Shown here: positions 46,431 through 57,700 of the stretch, piece after piece | How positions within the stretch are numbered: position 1 is the first letter of the stretch | Layout of the letters: each line of letters starts with the position of its first letter | Assembly (NCBI GenBank): GCA_021029095.1 | Contig: JAJOHG010000016.1 | Coordinates: 310,001-374,000 of the forward strand | DNA length: 64,000 bases | Source: Phellopilus nigrolimitatus | Lineage: Eukaryota; Basidiomycota; Agaricomycetes; Hymenochaetales; Hymenochaetaceae | Reading direction: 5' to 3' | Program-made: the position numbers and the translations under genes | The notes under the pieces: model-generated | Database searches by the model: none | Seen by the model: the letters and a program-made list of their open reading frames with translations, nothing else | What the model was told of the DNA's origin: nothing

Positions 46431-47859
46431 GTACTATAGCCGTGATCGCTGCCATAGGCCCAATCATGTCTGGGACAGACTGGTTTCAAATCAAACGAGG
46501 TAGGATGCAGTCCCCGTAAATTAATAAACCACAACTTCCTCCCTTCCCTCCAGCAAGCAACTGACTGTGTAGAGAAAGTAGCTCGACTGGCCCTCCCAAT
46601 ATAGCTGCCATTCTTTGCAAAGCTCTCGCCTACGACAAGCCTCCAATGTTTGAGGTCTTTTCTCCTGGAAACTTATGCACCATCTTGGCTACTACAAAAG
46701 CCGCCGTCTAGGACGCCATAGATATCGGGGACATGGGTGCCGTGATTCTGATTCTGGGTAACGTACAGTCAGCATGTTTTGCATTTCAGGACCAGCCTCG
46801 GCGGTTTAAAAAAATGCGCACCCGACCTGGGGCGATGGTCGGCGTCGGTGTCGGTTGATTAGAGCATAAGGCTTTGTGGCTATCTCTTTTTTTTCACTCG
46901 GCCTGTTCCAAAGTCAAGATAATTTTGAATTTCATCGGCTCTCCGCGTTGTCTGGCTCGCGACCTTTTGCTTCAAGTAACGTCCTTTGTTCATAGCGAGG
47001 TTCCAGCATTTTGTTTTTTTCGATTTCTCTGTAGCGCCCTTTATTTAAATCCAGGCCCCCAGAATACGATATACTTTTCGTGAAAGCCGAGTTCCGAAGA
47101 AGGCCTATCGCACGATCCATAATGAACATAGCAACCGCTTATGATAACGCGCTGGCACAGCCTCTGTGCTTCTGAAAGAATCTCTCAGGGCTCTAGAAAA
47201 GAACAGGGAGTCTCGAGTACTCGAGTAACTGACATCGGTTGGAGCTCTCCATGTGCAACCACAGACCACCAAGACCAATGTGGCAATGTGCTAGTGGCCA
47301 CTCCAAGTCAAGGAACGTACCAATGAAGAGAAAAGAAAAGAAAAGAAAATCTGAAATTTCCTCTTGCCGTCAGCGTGAGTACCAATTGTAATCCTGACCA
47401 CTCAATATTGTCTCAAGCTTGTTCAACTCTCGCGGTCTGGAGCTGTGGCTGTGGACTCTACCACTCATTAAAAATGAAAGATGGCGCAATGTTCTAGAAA
47501 GACGTTCCAAAGGGATTGTCTCGGGCTGCGGCAGACCATCACCGCCAGATCGCCCCAGATCTGAGAGCTGGGATTGGCCTGCGACGACTCGCCGATCATA
47601 TGCCAGCCTTCCCCGAGGCTAATTGATGATTCCGACATTTTCCGTTTGTACGGATGAAGCGCACCGTTGCACACGGGCAAAGTATAGAAGACTCGGTCTC
47701 CATATTTTATTAGCCATGCGCTTTCCGAAACTCCTCACGTCTCTCTCTTGTTTTACTGCTTGCGTCCTTCAACTGCAGCGAATCGCGCCGTCCGAGTAGA
47801 GTCGTTTGGGCTTGCCGGAAGTCTTGCACGAGTACTTGTGGACGAGCGTCTCTGGCATC
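46431..47859. other. intergenic outside the right arm
   Basis: No gene recognised. It includes a short AAAAG-type microsatellite at about 47324-47350. There is no counterpart here of the five-exon gene or the NmrA relic that lie outside the left arm. Confidence 0.5.
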
Positions 47860-49598
47860 ATGGAAGGGTCTGGTACGGGAACTGGGATAGACAGCACCGT
47901 AAGCCTTTTGCTGTATTCACATGCAATCAATGCTGAACTTACACCCCATCCACGTCCTGTAGTTCGGAATGTTGTTCCTCTCCTCTATGTAAGTTTCCTT
48001 CTCAATCCTTTACCTGTGAAGATCTGAACGAGCTTCGTAGTATCACGATGGGGTAGGTCGCCTGCCTGACGAAAGATTCAAAACGCTGAATTGCAGCTCG
48101 AGGACAGGTTATGGGGTGCCGGCACCGTCCAGCTCTACTACTATTACGACGTCCGTATTCCTCACACTGCGTTTCCGTGGTCTCCTAACGCGTTCCACCG
48201 CAGAAATACGTGAACGACGGGCTGTTTCTGAGATTATATGTGCTTGCAATCTGGCTGCTTGATACCATACACCAAGCGCTGATCATCGCCACGGCTTACT
48301 ACTACTTCGTAACCCATTACTCAGACCCAAGTTACCTCAAGAAGCTTGACGTGTGCGTGCTTGCTCGCTGGATACTTTAGTTCTTTCTTGAGGCTTACGC
48401 TACTTCCATGAAGCACGATACCATGGAGCGTGGTGTGCTCTTCGTTTGTCTGCATCATGGTGCAAGCCATGTTCGTAAGAAGAATCTGGTATTGTGAGGT
48501 CGTCCAAAAATCGTTGAACGCGAGGAGAAGCTGACATACACGTCTCTCGCGCAGTGAGCTACAAAAAGGTCGTCCTCTGCGCCGTGCTCATCCTCCTGAT
48601 CGTCGCGCAGTTCGTCACGCAGATGGTCTACTTCGGGCTGTCCGTGCACTTCGCGCTCTTCTCGGGGCTCGGGGACATCATCTACCTCACGCGCACGATC
48701 AACGTGATCACGATGGTCGCGGACGGCGCGATCGCGGGCGTGCTCGTCTTCCTGCTGCAGCGCAGCCGCACGGGCTTCAAGGGCAGCGAGAGCATCATCA
48801 ACCGCCTCATCGTGTTCGTCATCAACACCGGGCTCACGACGGGCATCAGCGCGGTCATGGTGCTCGTGATGAGCCTCGTGCTCCCGTCGACCCTCATATA
48901 CATGTTCTTCTACTTCAACATCACGCGCCGTGCGTGTCTCTCTTTCCATTCTCTAAATTATGTACGTTATGCGCGTAACTGACCCGCGGCCCCCTTTTTT
49001 TTAACCGACAGTATACGTGAACTCATTGCTTGCCATGTCCGTCGCCGCCCTCCCCGTCTTCCCCGCTTATTGTGCTGACGAATACGCCGGCGTTTGTTTT
49101 TCTGCAGGCTGAATTACCGGAAGACGCTCCGGGGCTCCCTCGAGGACAGCACGGAGCCCGAGTTTAACACTATCTCCATGGGCCGCTTCCGCGGCGTCGA
49201 CCTCGAGACGGGCTCGCACATGGTGATTTTGTTTACTCTATCTAAAAATGTCGCCTTCGATGTCTGCCCGTTCCCTCGAGTCTGATGTCCCCCTTTTTTT
49301 CGCTCGCTAAAGACCACGAACAACTCGCACGTCCTGAACATCCGCGTCGTTACCGAGACCGTACACGACGATCTGGACAAAACGGAGGCTTTCGTGAGTT
49401 TCGCTCTGCCCCGTCTCCGACCTCTCCCCCCTCCCCCACTCATCTTACCCGCTCTCCTCTGCGCAATTATTCTGATCGTTTGTTAACAATCCGACTTATA
49501 ATTTCTCTGTCCACGATCAGGGTCGGGGAGCAAACGGCGCGCCGTCCGAATCCGAGGCGGACATCGACGACCTCTCGTCCAAGCCGCACGCACGGTAA
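47860..49598 (+). CDS. DUF6534-type seven-helix membrane protein
   Basis: Plasma-membrane-type protein of a large basidiomycete family whose function is unknown. Eleven exons by consensus: 47860-47898, 47963-47988, 48041-48052, 48108-48150, 48204-48352, 48414-48493, 48555-48929, 49012-49036, 49108-49222, 49313-49393 and 49521-49598; total 1023 nt, 340 residues. Helices: FGMLFLSSIITMGLWGAGTV, VLAIWLLDTIHQALIIATAY, SVVCSSFVCIMVQAMFV, VVLCAVLILLIVAQFVTQMV, IIYLTRTINVITMVADGAIA and GVLVFLL, then LIVFVINTGLTTGI and the last before TLIYMFFYFNI. The conserved YVNSLLAMLNYRK closes the domain and a charged cytoplasmic tail follows. The third exon is 12 nt. The frameshifted copy at 26238 has the same exon plan. 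Confidence 0.9.
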
Positions 49599-51006
49599 AG
49601 CGCCAAAAAAAAGCCCCCGAATGTATTCTTTACGGTTTAAAGTTCGCCTTCGTTTCCGCGGCGCCTGGGGCCGCCAGCGTGTTTGACCGGTGTTTAGTAG
49701 TTTATAGACTCTTGGATTTTTTGGGACGGACGGGATGGAATAGATACCATATATTAGGCTCTGACAACCCTGAGGCTGTCGCGTTACATGGATGGAAGTT
49801 TATATTCAAGTTATATCATGGTTTTCACGAGTCGCTAGAGCGTGTCGTTGATTGTAGGTTCAGACTTGACGAGTCTGTTTCATCGACTGGGGCCTTGTTG
49901 CCTTTTCATCCTCGAGGTAGTGTTTTGTTTGCTGTCGCAGACGCAAGGATGTACCAAGGGCGTCGGCTTATTGGGACGACCTCCTCAATCTCGGAGGGAT
50001 TGAATGTTGGCTTATTATTATGAGACAACTAGTATATTTGCACAAAAATCGTTCTTCACTTGGTATCGGAAATGCTTTTACCGAGCACGCGAATACGAGG
50101 CAAACCAGTGAATTAGATGAATCAAACCAAAGTTTAAATCACAAACCACAATAGTTATGCCACACAACAGCACCCGTCGTCTCAAAAGTGCCCGTTCCAA
50201 CAGGGTTATCAGAGCATGGCCCCGTATACAGGGCTCCTGATAATAGTAGGGGAGCTCAAAGTTGACTGAGACGCCTGCCTTTCACAGCGGCCAGTTCCTC
50301 GTTCGTTCCTGACCTATGGTCCGCTGCTTACGACTTGTACAAGGGAGTCTCGTCTCAGAGAACACTATCTACCGCATGTGTCTTGCATATCCGAACACCT
50401 AGAAATTAGAATAAAGAGCAGTGCTCTGACCGCTTTCGGAAGCTCTACTCGCGGATCGCTTCACAGAGAGACGCGTCTACGGTCCGGAGGCGACCAGTTT
50501 TGAGCTTCATATACGTTGGATCGCAAGTCAAAAATCATCTCGGTCTCGAGTACAGATTTGGAAGCCTAGGATAACTAGTGCAGAGGGTTCCGCTCCGGGA
50601 CCGCAGAAAGGAAGGGCGTACGGAGCACCCTTGAGTGGAAACTGAGGATCTCGGTCGAACAGCGCGCGCATCGGGGACCATTGGGAAGTAGCGCACGGCC
50701 TGCTCTCTCTGCCTTTTCTTCCACCTACTCACTCGAGGCGCGCAGCGTTCCAGACTCAGTGCTTGGTTTTTGCATCCGACCATGGAGGACATCGTGAGCG
50801 AGGCCAGTTGCCACATTGTTACAAACCTACAGCAATGCTCCTGAGCCCCAACAGCTTTGCTTTCCACCTCTGCAACATTGTGCGCATTGCTATCTACGAC
50901 GAACTGGTAACCATCGTAGCAGCTGGTTACCAGCCTGGCGCAAACTGCGCGAGACATACAAAAATGTGCGCCCTGCCGTGCATATTGGCCATTTTATCAT
51001 CGAGAA
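49599..51006. other. intergenic, upstream of the F-box gene
   Basis: No gene recognised. A stretch near 50248-50290 (AGGGGAGCTCAAAGTTGA, then GCCTGCCTTT and ACAGCG) recurs upstream of the other F-box gene at 61618-61675. Confidence 0.5.
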
Positions 51007-52708
51007 ATGCCTTTCGATGTCTATGCAGTTCCTGACGAAGTCTGGTTCAAAATCGCGTTGTGTTTGAGCTTAAAGGATGCCCTGCATCTCGAGGCTGTGG
51101 GTGTTCTCAATATGCTTACCTGGCCGAACAGCACTTCCATATACTTATTTACTTTGTTTCAGACGTGCAAGTTCTTCCTTGCGGTTGTTTCCAACAAATC
51201 CTTCTGGCTAAAACACCTCCGTGCGCTGGACCAAGACCACGCGCCCGATTTACCCCGCCACATCTCCGTCAGCGAGCTCCCTTGGTCTGAGCTGCGCTCC
51301 CTAGTTGTGCGCGCACACCGTCGGCATTCCAACTGCACCGACTTGCATACCACCCCGCTGCAGCCCACACGCGAGGTTATAGTTCCCAGTAAGTGGGAGA
51401 TTAATTGTGAGGGAGAGACCGACGGAGAGTGGCGTTATGAGCTGCTCCCGGGGGGCACACTACTTCTGGTCATGAGGCGTCCGGGATACTTACAGTGCTG
51501 GGATGTGCGGGATAAGCACTGTGTCTGGACGTACCAGCCGGACACCTCGTCTGTCACGAGCGACATGCCGGACACCTCGTCTGTCACGAGTGACATGCAG
51601 ATGCCAGAAGTGTGCGACTTCAGCTATGACATGCAGGCCAACGGCGACGTGCGCGTGCTCGTGGTGAGCGAATCTACTGATAATGAACCCACTGAAATGT
51701 AAGAAACGCATTATCGACTCGAGCGGAACATTTAAACTGCCATGTCATACTGATACTCTACTGCTATTCAGAACTCTAGAAATATTTCAAATCCAGCCCC
51801 AGACAGGGACAGAGACACCGCTTTACAAGTCCGAGCCGAAAGGCTTTAATGAATCGAACGGGATAGTAACATCATTTTCAAAGTTGAGTGGCGATGTGTT
51901 GGCAGTCTGCTTGTACGGCCAACTTGTCCTGACATTCTGGAAAGAAGGCCGCTCGGTCACAATTTGTGAGGTGCGTATCTGTACATCTTATGAAGGCACA
52001 GAAGATGAAAATGATCAATTTTTCTCTGTACAGAGTCTTTTCGTCGCCGCAGACCTGATTGACGGCTATCTCATTGGCGTGGTCCACGGGAGCAAGTTAG
52101 TTATTGCCACTCAGCTTTCGTCCATACACGACATCCGGCCTTGCGCTGCGATATCACATCCAACACCAGAACTGTCGCTCGACAACATTCCTTATGCCAG
52201 CTGTCTCATCCCCTCTCGCCCACACTTGAGCTTTATGCTAGCCGCATTTTCCGTCTGCACCTTCCATTGGATGGCCGAGGCAGAAAGAAAACGGAAAGGT
52301 ATCGCGATCACCGTGACAAGCCATGTATGGAATGAACAAATCTCGCGCCTCTCTTCTGTAGTGGACTCTTTTGCCCTGGAGACTGCTGCAGACATACCCA
52401 GCGCGTCTGGGTCTGAGGCCGTGTGTCCAAATGACGGCATTCCACACCTTATGCAGGTTGTGCATTCAAAGTCCATAGTCTTCAACAGCCTTGCGAGTCA
52501 ACCCTCACAAGCCGGCTCGACAGCGATCTTCTCTAAATGGAATGAAGCCTTCATGTGGGAGTTCGCTACCATCTCTCATGGGAAAGAAGTAGTATTCCAC
52601 ACTCTCGACATTCCAGACAAGGTGAACGTGTATGTAGAGTTCTACAGCGGGGCAACTCACTTCCAGGCAAAGGACGGCAAATCTGTCGTCATCAAGTATT
52701 TCGACTAA
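51007..52708 (+). CDS. F-box protein with WD/beta-propeller-like C-terminal half
   Basis: Exons 51007-51096, 51163-51698, 51772-51970 and 52034-52708 total 1500 nt, 499 residues. The N-terminus MPFDVYAVPDEVWFKIALCL with TCKFFLAVVSNKSFWLKHLR is the F-box. The rest has repeated beta-like segments (LQCWDVRDKHCVWTYQ, VLAVCLYGQLVLTFW, GYLIGVVHGSKLVIATQL) that suggest a divergent propeller. It probably acts as an SCF substrate receptor; the target is unknown. Two of three introns (66 and 63 nt) are multiples of three without stops, so read-through gives longer open frames. A 30-bp unit encoding PDTSSVTSDM is tandemly doubled at 51541-51600 and absent from the paralogues. It ends VVIKYFD. Confidence 0.88.
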
Positions 52709-54299
52709 GGATTTGTATGTTGACTGAATTGTGTTTTTCAGTCGACACATAGATATCAGCTTATCGTCGAGTAATATTTGTCAATTGAAACTGTTGAGAT
52801 TATGGACTGTGACTGTGATGTTCTGTGACTTGGTACTATACAGTAGCAGACTTTATAGTCGGACTAGAGCGGTTTGTAGTTCTTGGTCGGAAATAACTGC
52901 GTTATCGAAGGCCCAGCAAAAAGCTCGACTTCTGAAATTCTTTAGAAACGTTGTGTAGCAGACTATGAATCCTTGGAATATAAGACTGCAGCGACTGTTT
53001 ACAATGCATGACTTGAGTGTAACATGTGCATGTGGCGAGGCTGGTGTGGATGTGGAAGAGACAGAGCGACGCGGTGCCTATGCAGGCTACCGGGAGGGGC
53101 GTGAAGTCCGGGTTGATTAATTGTGTCGTTCCTTCAACATTCACGACTGAGCGTACTGAGGAATAGCGCGAGAATCCAAGAGCCGGGAACGAGCTGGCGT
53201 AGAAACTGCGGGCCATGCCGATTCAGTTGTGGACTGAGAAACGGGCATCAGCGAAGGTGAAATAAAAGCGGCCGTGTTGACGCTTGCATGCAGAGATAGT
53301 GTTCTCAAAGGCCAGGTCGGTTCGGGGTCAGGGTGTTTTCCCACTGACCCTGACCCGACCTGGTCAGTGTCTACGGGCGAGCATTTACGGCATACTGTTC
53401 GGAGCCCGTTGAAACCGAGGGTGGACCCGTTCTTGATGCACCCTGCATAATTCGCTTCTTCCTTCGTGGGCGGTACTGACGCCGCTTTCTGCAGCTCCTG
53501 CTGTTCAGTGGGCGGGTGCTTAGATCCAAACCAGTCCGCGCACTGTGCACGATATCCGCGAACCGGAAAAGAATCCGTTCTCCCCATTGACGGACTCACG
53601 CTCCCCGTATCAATGTCTTGCGTTGCGGCGCATTGTTGGTGCCGACACATTCCCGCGTCGTCCTCGCAGCCCGCGCGGGTGCCTCAGCGCCGTCCCCCTG
53701 CCGTACCTGTACATAATTCTCAGCTCGCCTTGCCCAGCTGACAGAGACGCTTCTAGATTTTGGCCCGTGTGCAGGAAGCGCGCACCGTCGAGTGTTTGTA
53801 AGGAGGATCGCACTTGAACTAGGAAAGCCTGCCGAACAGACTCCAGCGCGCACCCGCGAAATCTGGGCCAGCAAAGGCCCGTCTCGAGCGCCAGTGCGGT
53901 CGCGTGTAGCTCGTTTGCAAGAAATGTCAACCGAGGAGTATTTACAATGAGGGTCGTGCGAAGGACTACATGCAGGGAGACAGCAAACAAACCGCCAGAG
54001 CGCTCGAGAGCGCAAGGAACACGCCCTTGCAAGATATATTGGAGCTGAGGCTGCGTTAGATAACAAGATGATCTCCAAAGACAAGATGCAGAACTGAAAT
54101 GCTGAAAGACAAAGATAGAACAAAGATAGAACACAGCTTAATGGCGAAGGTTACATACGCTCTAGGACGAAGTAAGACGATAAGACGATATAAACCTCGT
54201 TTCTGTCGGGACGCAAAAAAAAAAAAAAAAAAAAAAAACGGATCGCGTGGCAACGAAACAAAAGTGTCACTGGCGATAACTCCCAGCTAATCAAAATAC
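52709..54299. other. intergenic between convergent F-box genes
   Basis: No gene supported, although overlapping minus frames at 53141-53650 and 53596-54134 are long. It holds a long imperfect hairpin at 53312-53363 and a run of about 25 A at 54214-54238, just downstream (in minus-strand terms) of the original stop of the second F-box gene. Confidence 0.5.
53312..53363. repeat. hairpin-forming inverted repeat
   Basis: CCAGGTCGG and GGTCAGGGT at 53312-53334 pair with ACCCTGACCCGACCTGG at 53347-53363 with a bulge of about 6 nt and a 12-nt loop. It lies between two convergent genes and could act as a transcript end or be a small element footprint. Confidence 0.75.
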
Positions 54300-54304
54300 G
54301 AGAT

Positions 54305-54519
54305 TGTAACCTCCCGGTTACAACTGCCGATCATTATTAGATAATCATTTCCTTTCTCGTAACGTACACTTCTGCGCGTGCGCAGTAATTCGAGTTTCAT
54401 TCTTCTCTCACTCGAATTACAGGTATGCGCGCTATTGTATTAATTAGATTCTTCTCTCACTCGAATTACAGAACATTCTCCAGTCTGTCTCAGTGTTCAC
54501 ACCCTCTCGGTGTGTTCCA
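54305..54519 (+). repeat. left LTR, 215 bp
   Basis: Begins TGTAACC and ends TTCCA. Its first 18 bases form a perfect hairpin (TGTAACC, TCCC loop, GGTTACA). Inside, GTAATTCGAG (54385-54394) pairs with CTCGAATTAC (54411-54420), and a 24-bp unit is directly repeated at 54399-54422 and 54448-54471. Confidence 0.97.
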
Positions 54520-54796
54520 CTTTTTTTTGACTTCGAGAACCTGTACCACGCGCGACAGACGGCTGCCACCGTCTGTAGCAAGTGGCATTCGAGCTCCAGA
54601 CCGACTGTTGTCGTCTGGACAGCCTTCAATCACAGCAAGTGATCCGACCGTCCGTCGCGGACCCTTCCCGAGCCAGCATCACCGCGTGATCGTGCCGAGG
54701 AACCCGTGCCACCTTCTCCCGGGTAGTGCCACCCGCTTCGCTCTGCTCCAGGGAAGTCGCCGTCACTTCCAAGCAATTGTCTCTCTTCCTGCCACC

Positions 54797-57700
54797 ATGT
54801 CTACTACGAACACCCGCTCGCTCGCTGTGCTGCAGCATCCCAAGATGTCCCAAATCCCAATTGTCACGGAAGGCACCTGGTCAGTCACGCTTTTCACTAG
54901 CTGGAAGAGCGCGTGTGAGGACTACCGCATCGCTGCCGACATCGACACGGACGAAGAGCTCATCCGCCGCGCCGCTCGCGGTCTTAAGGGCCGTGCCGTC
55001 CGCAACTGGTTCTCTCCACAAGCCGCTGCTCTCCAAGCCCTCGACTTCGACGCCTTCTCTCTCCTCTTGCGCCCGGTCGTCCTTGAATACGGCTGGGAGT
55101 CCCGTACAAAGGCCGAAATCCTTGCTCTCCGACAGAACGGGCGTAAGGCCAATGACTTCTACTACGAGATCCTTGAGAAAAATGATGCGCTCCTGGGCTC
55201 CACGTATGTATTCGATGATCGCGCGATCCGCGACCTCCTCGAGGCCCACTGCGACGAGGACGTTCGCAAGGAACTCGAAGTTCCGGCCGTCCACGGAATC
55301 GCCAACTTCGATGCCTGGCTCCTTGCCGCCTTCGAAGCCGACGAAAGAGTCCGACGTCAGCGCGACTCGCTCAGTGCCGCCCTGCGTGCTCAAAGCAGGC
55401 GCGCCCCGCCTCTGCAGTCGCGCCCTGCACTCGCTACCCTGCCAACCACAGCAAATGCGCCCGCGCGCACCCGTGCACCTGGCCCGCCGCGCGCTGTCGA
55501 CTTTGGACTCACGCCACGCGAAGGCGCCATCCTTGCTCGTCACCAGGGCTGCTACAACTGCCGCCACTACTACACCAACCATCGCGCGGCCTCCTGCACG
55601 CTGCCTGTCTCTTACCACAACAAGAGTGTGGTTAGCGACGCCGAGGGAGACCGTAAGCGCCCGCCTGGTGTACCGGTACCGCCGCCCCTCCGTATCAAAA
55701 CTGAAACGGTCGCCGCCGTGAGAGCGTCATCCTCCACGCCGCACCCGCAGCTCCCCGCATATGCCGTTCCGGAGTTCTCACTCGAAACGGCCCCGGGCCC
55801 AAGCGCAGTGCCGGAGCCCGCCACCGTTGCCTCCATCGGCGTCGAGATGCCGCCGTCGCAGGTTTACGAGGCGCCATCTGAGTCGGACGATTCGGAGTAC
55901 GTATCTCCTTTTCAGACCCCCCACCTCACCTGGAATTGCCTCCTCGACAGCACTGCGTTGCCACTCTCCGTGCCCGCACTCATTGATAACGGTTCCTCCC
56001 TAGTTCTGATTGACACCACTCTCGTTGACCGCCTGGGTCTCCGCCGCCGCCAACTTCCCGAGCCGAAACACGTCACGCTCGCAATGGCAGAAGGAGGTGG
56101 GGGGACTCTTTTGACGGAATATGTACACATAAAGCCCTTCTCGCCCGACTACCGATTCGTCTCCCGTACCGTTCGCGCCATTGTCGCGCCGTCTCTCTGT
56201 TCTCCTCTAATTCTTGGCGGCCCCTTTCTTGCCGCAAATTCTATTGTTCTTGATCATGAGCTCCGGTCCGCGTACGCTAAACATGCCGACTACGAATTGC
56301 TCCATCCCTCAGTGCTTCGTCTTGGTGCGACGACAGCGCGTTGTGAGGATGACGAAGATTCTGCAAAGGGGAGGAGACCACCGAAGGTTAAACTCAAAAT
56401 GGTCCCCCCACGCGAACGCGCACTGCAGACTCTCAAGTCTCAATCTGAGAATAAGAAAAAAGTCCTCGCGGAACTCTCAGCGACTTCGTGTATGCAACGC
56501 GAAGCGTTCGACCGTGAGCATTCGTCCAGGTGGCAGCCTGACATCATCGCCTTAGTCCGTGATCGCATTACGATCACGGCCTTCCAGCAGCGGCTCGTCG
56601 AAGAGGAGGAGACCATGCGCAAGGCGTACGCTCGTCTCTTCCCTCTTGACATCCCTCACGTCGACGACCTGCCAGATGATGTTTTCCATGAGTTCGCCCT
56701 GAAGGATGCGGAGAAGCGCATCCGCACAAGGCAATACTCCTCCCCACGCAAGTACCGAGAAGCTTGGGAGACGCTCCTCAAACAGCACTTAGACGCCGGA
56801 CGTTTGCGACCGTCCAGCAGCAAGCACGCGTCCCCGGCCTTCTTACTCGCTAAGGCGGATCCACTCGCCCTTCCGCGCATGCTCTGCGACTTCCGAGAAC
56901 TCAATGCGAACACGGAACCCGATAGCTACCCACTCCCGCGCGTTGACGACATTCTCGCCGATTGCGCGCGTGGTAAGATCTGGGGCAAGATTGACATGAC
57001 GAACGCCTTCTTCCAAACGAAGGTTCGTCCGGATCAGATACCCCTCACTGCAATCAATACCCCGCACGGGCTATATGAGTGGACGGTGATGCCGATGGGC
57101 TGCCGTAACGCACCGGCTACCCACCAACGTCGCATGGAAAAGGCGCTCGCGGGTCTTATTGGTAAGATATGTCACTGTTACCTTGATGACATTATTATCT
57201 GGTCAGATAACCTTGACGAGCACATCCGCAACATCCGCACGGTCCTCGATGCACTCGCCAAGGCCAAACTGTACTGCTCCTCCAAGAAAACCAAGCTCTT
57301 CTGCACTTCGCTCGACTTCCTCGGTCACCAGATCTCTCAGGCCGGCATACAAGCCGATCCGAAGAAAACGGAGAAGATCGCCACATGGCCGCAACCCCGC
57401 TCCGCTTCTGAAGTCCGTTCCTTTCTTGGTCTTGTCCGTTATATTGCTCCGTTCCTCCCAAACCTTGCCGACTACACCTCAGTACTCAACAAACTCACCA
57501 CCAAAGAAGCCGAAAAAGAATTTCCGCCCTGGTCCCAACAATCCCAAGAAGCGTTCAGCAAAATCAAGAAACTTGTCCTCTCCGCCCGGTGCCTGACGAC
57601 GATCGATCACAAGAACCCTGGCGACAATAAGATCTTTCTGCATACTGACGCCAGTGACCGCCGAACTGGCGCCGTCCTCTCCTTCGGCCCGACACCGGAC

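Noticed and set aside
53141..54134. Overlapping 169-175 residue minus-strand frames between the F-box genes
   Set aside because: Two frames of similar quality overlap, neither has a recognisable domain or exon chain.
54425..54796. N-terminal extension of Gag-Pol starting inside the LTR
   Set aside because: Not Gag-like and before a perfect GCCACCATG context; reading through the LTR is incidental.
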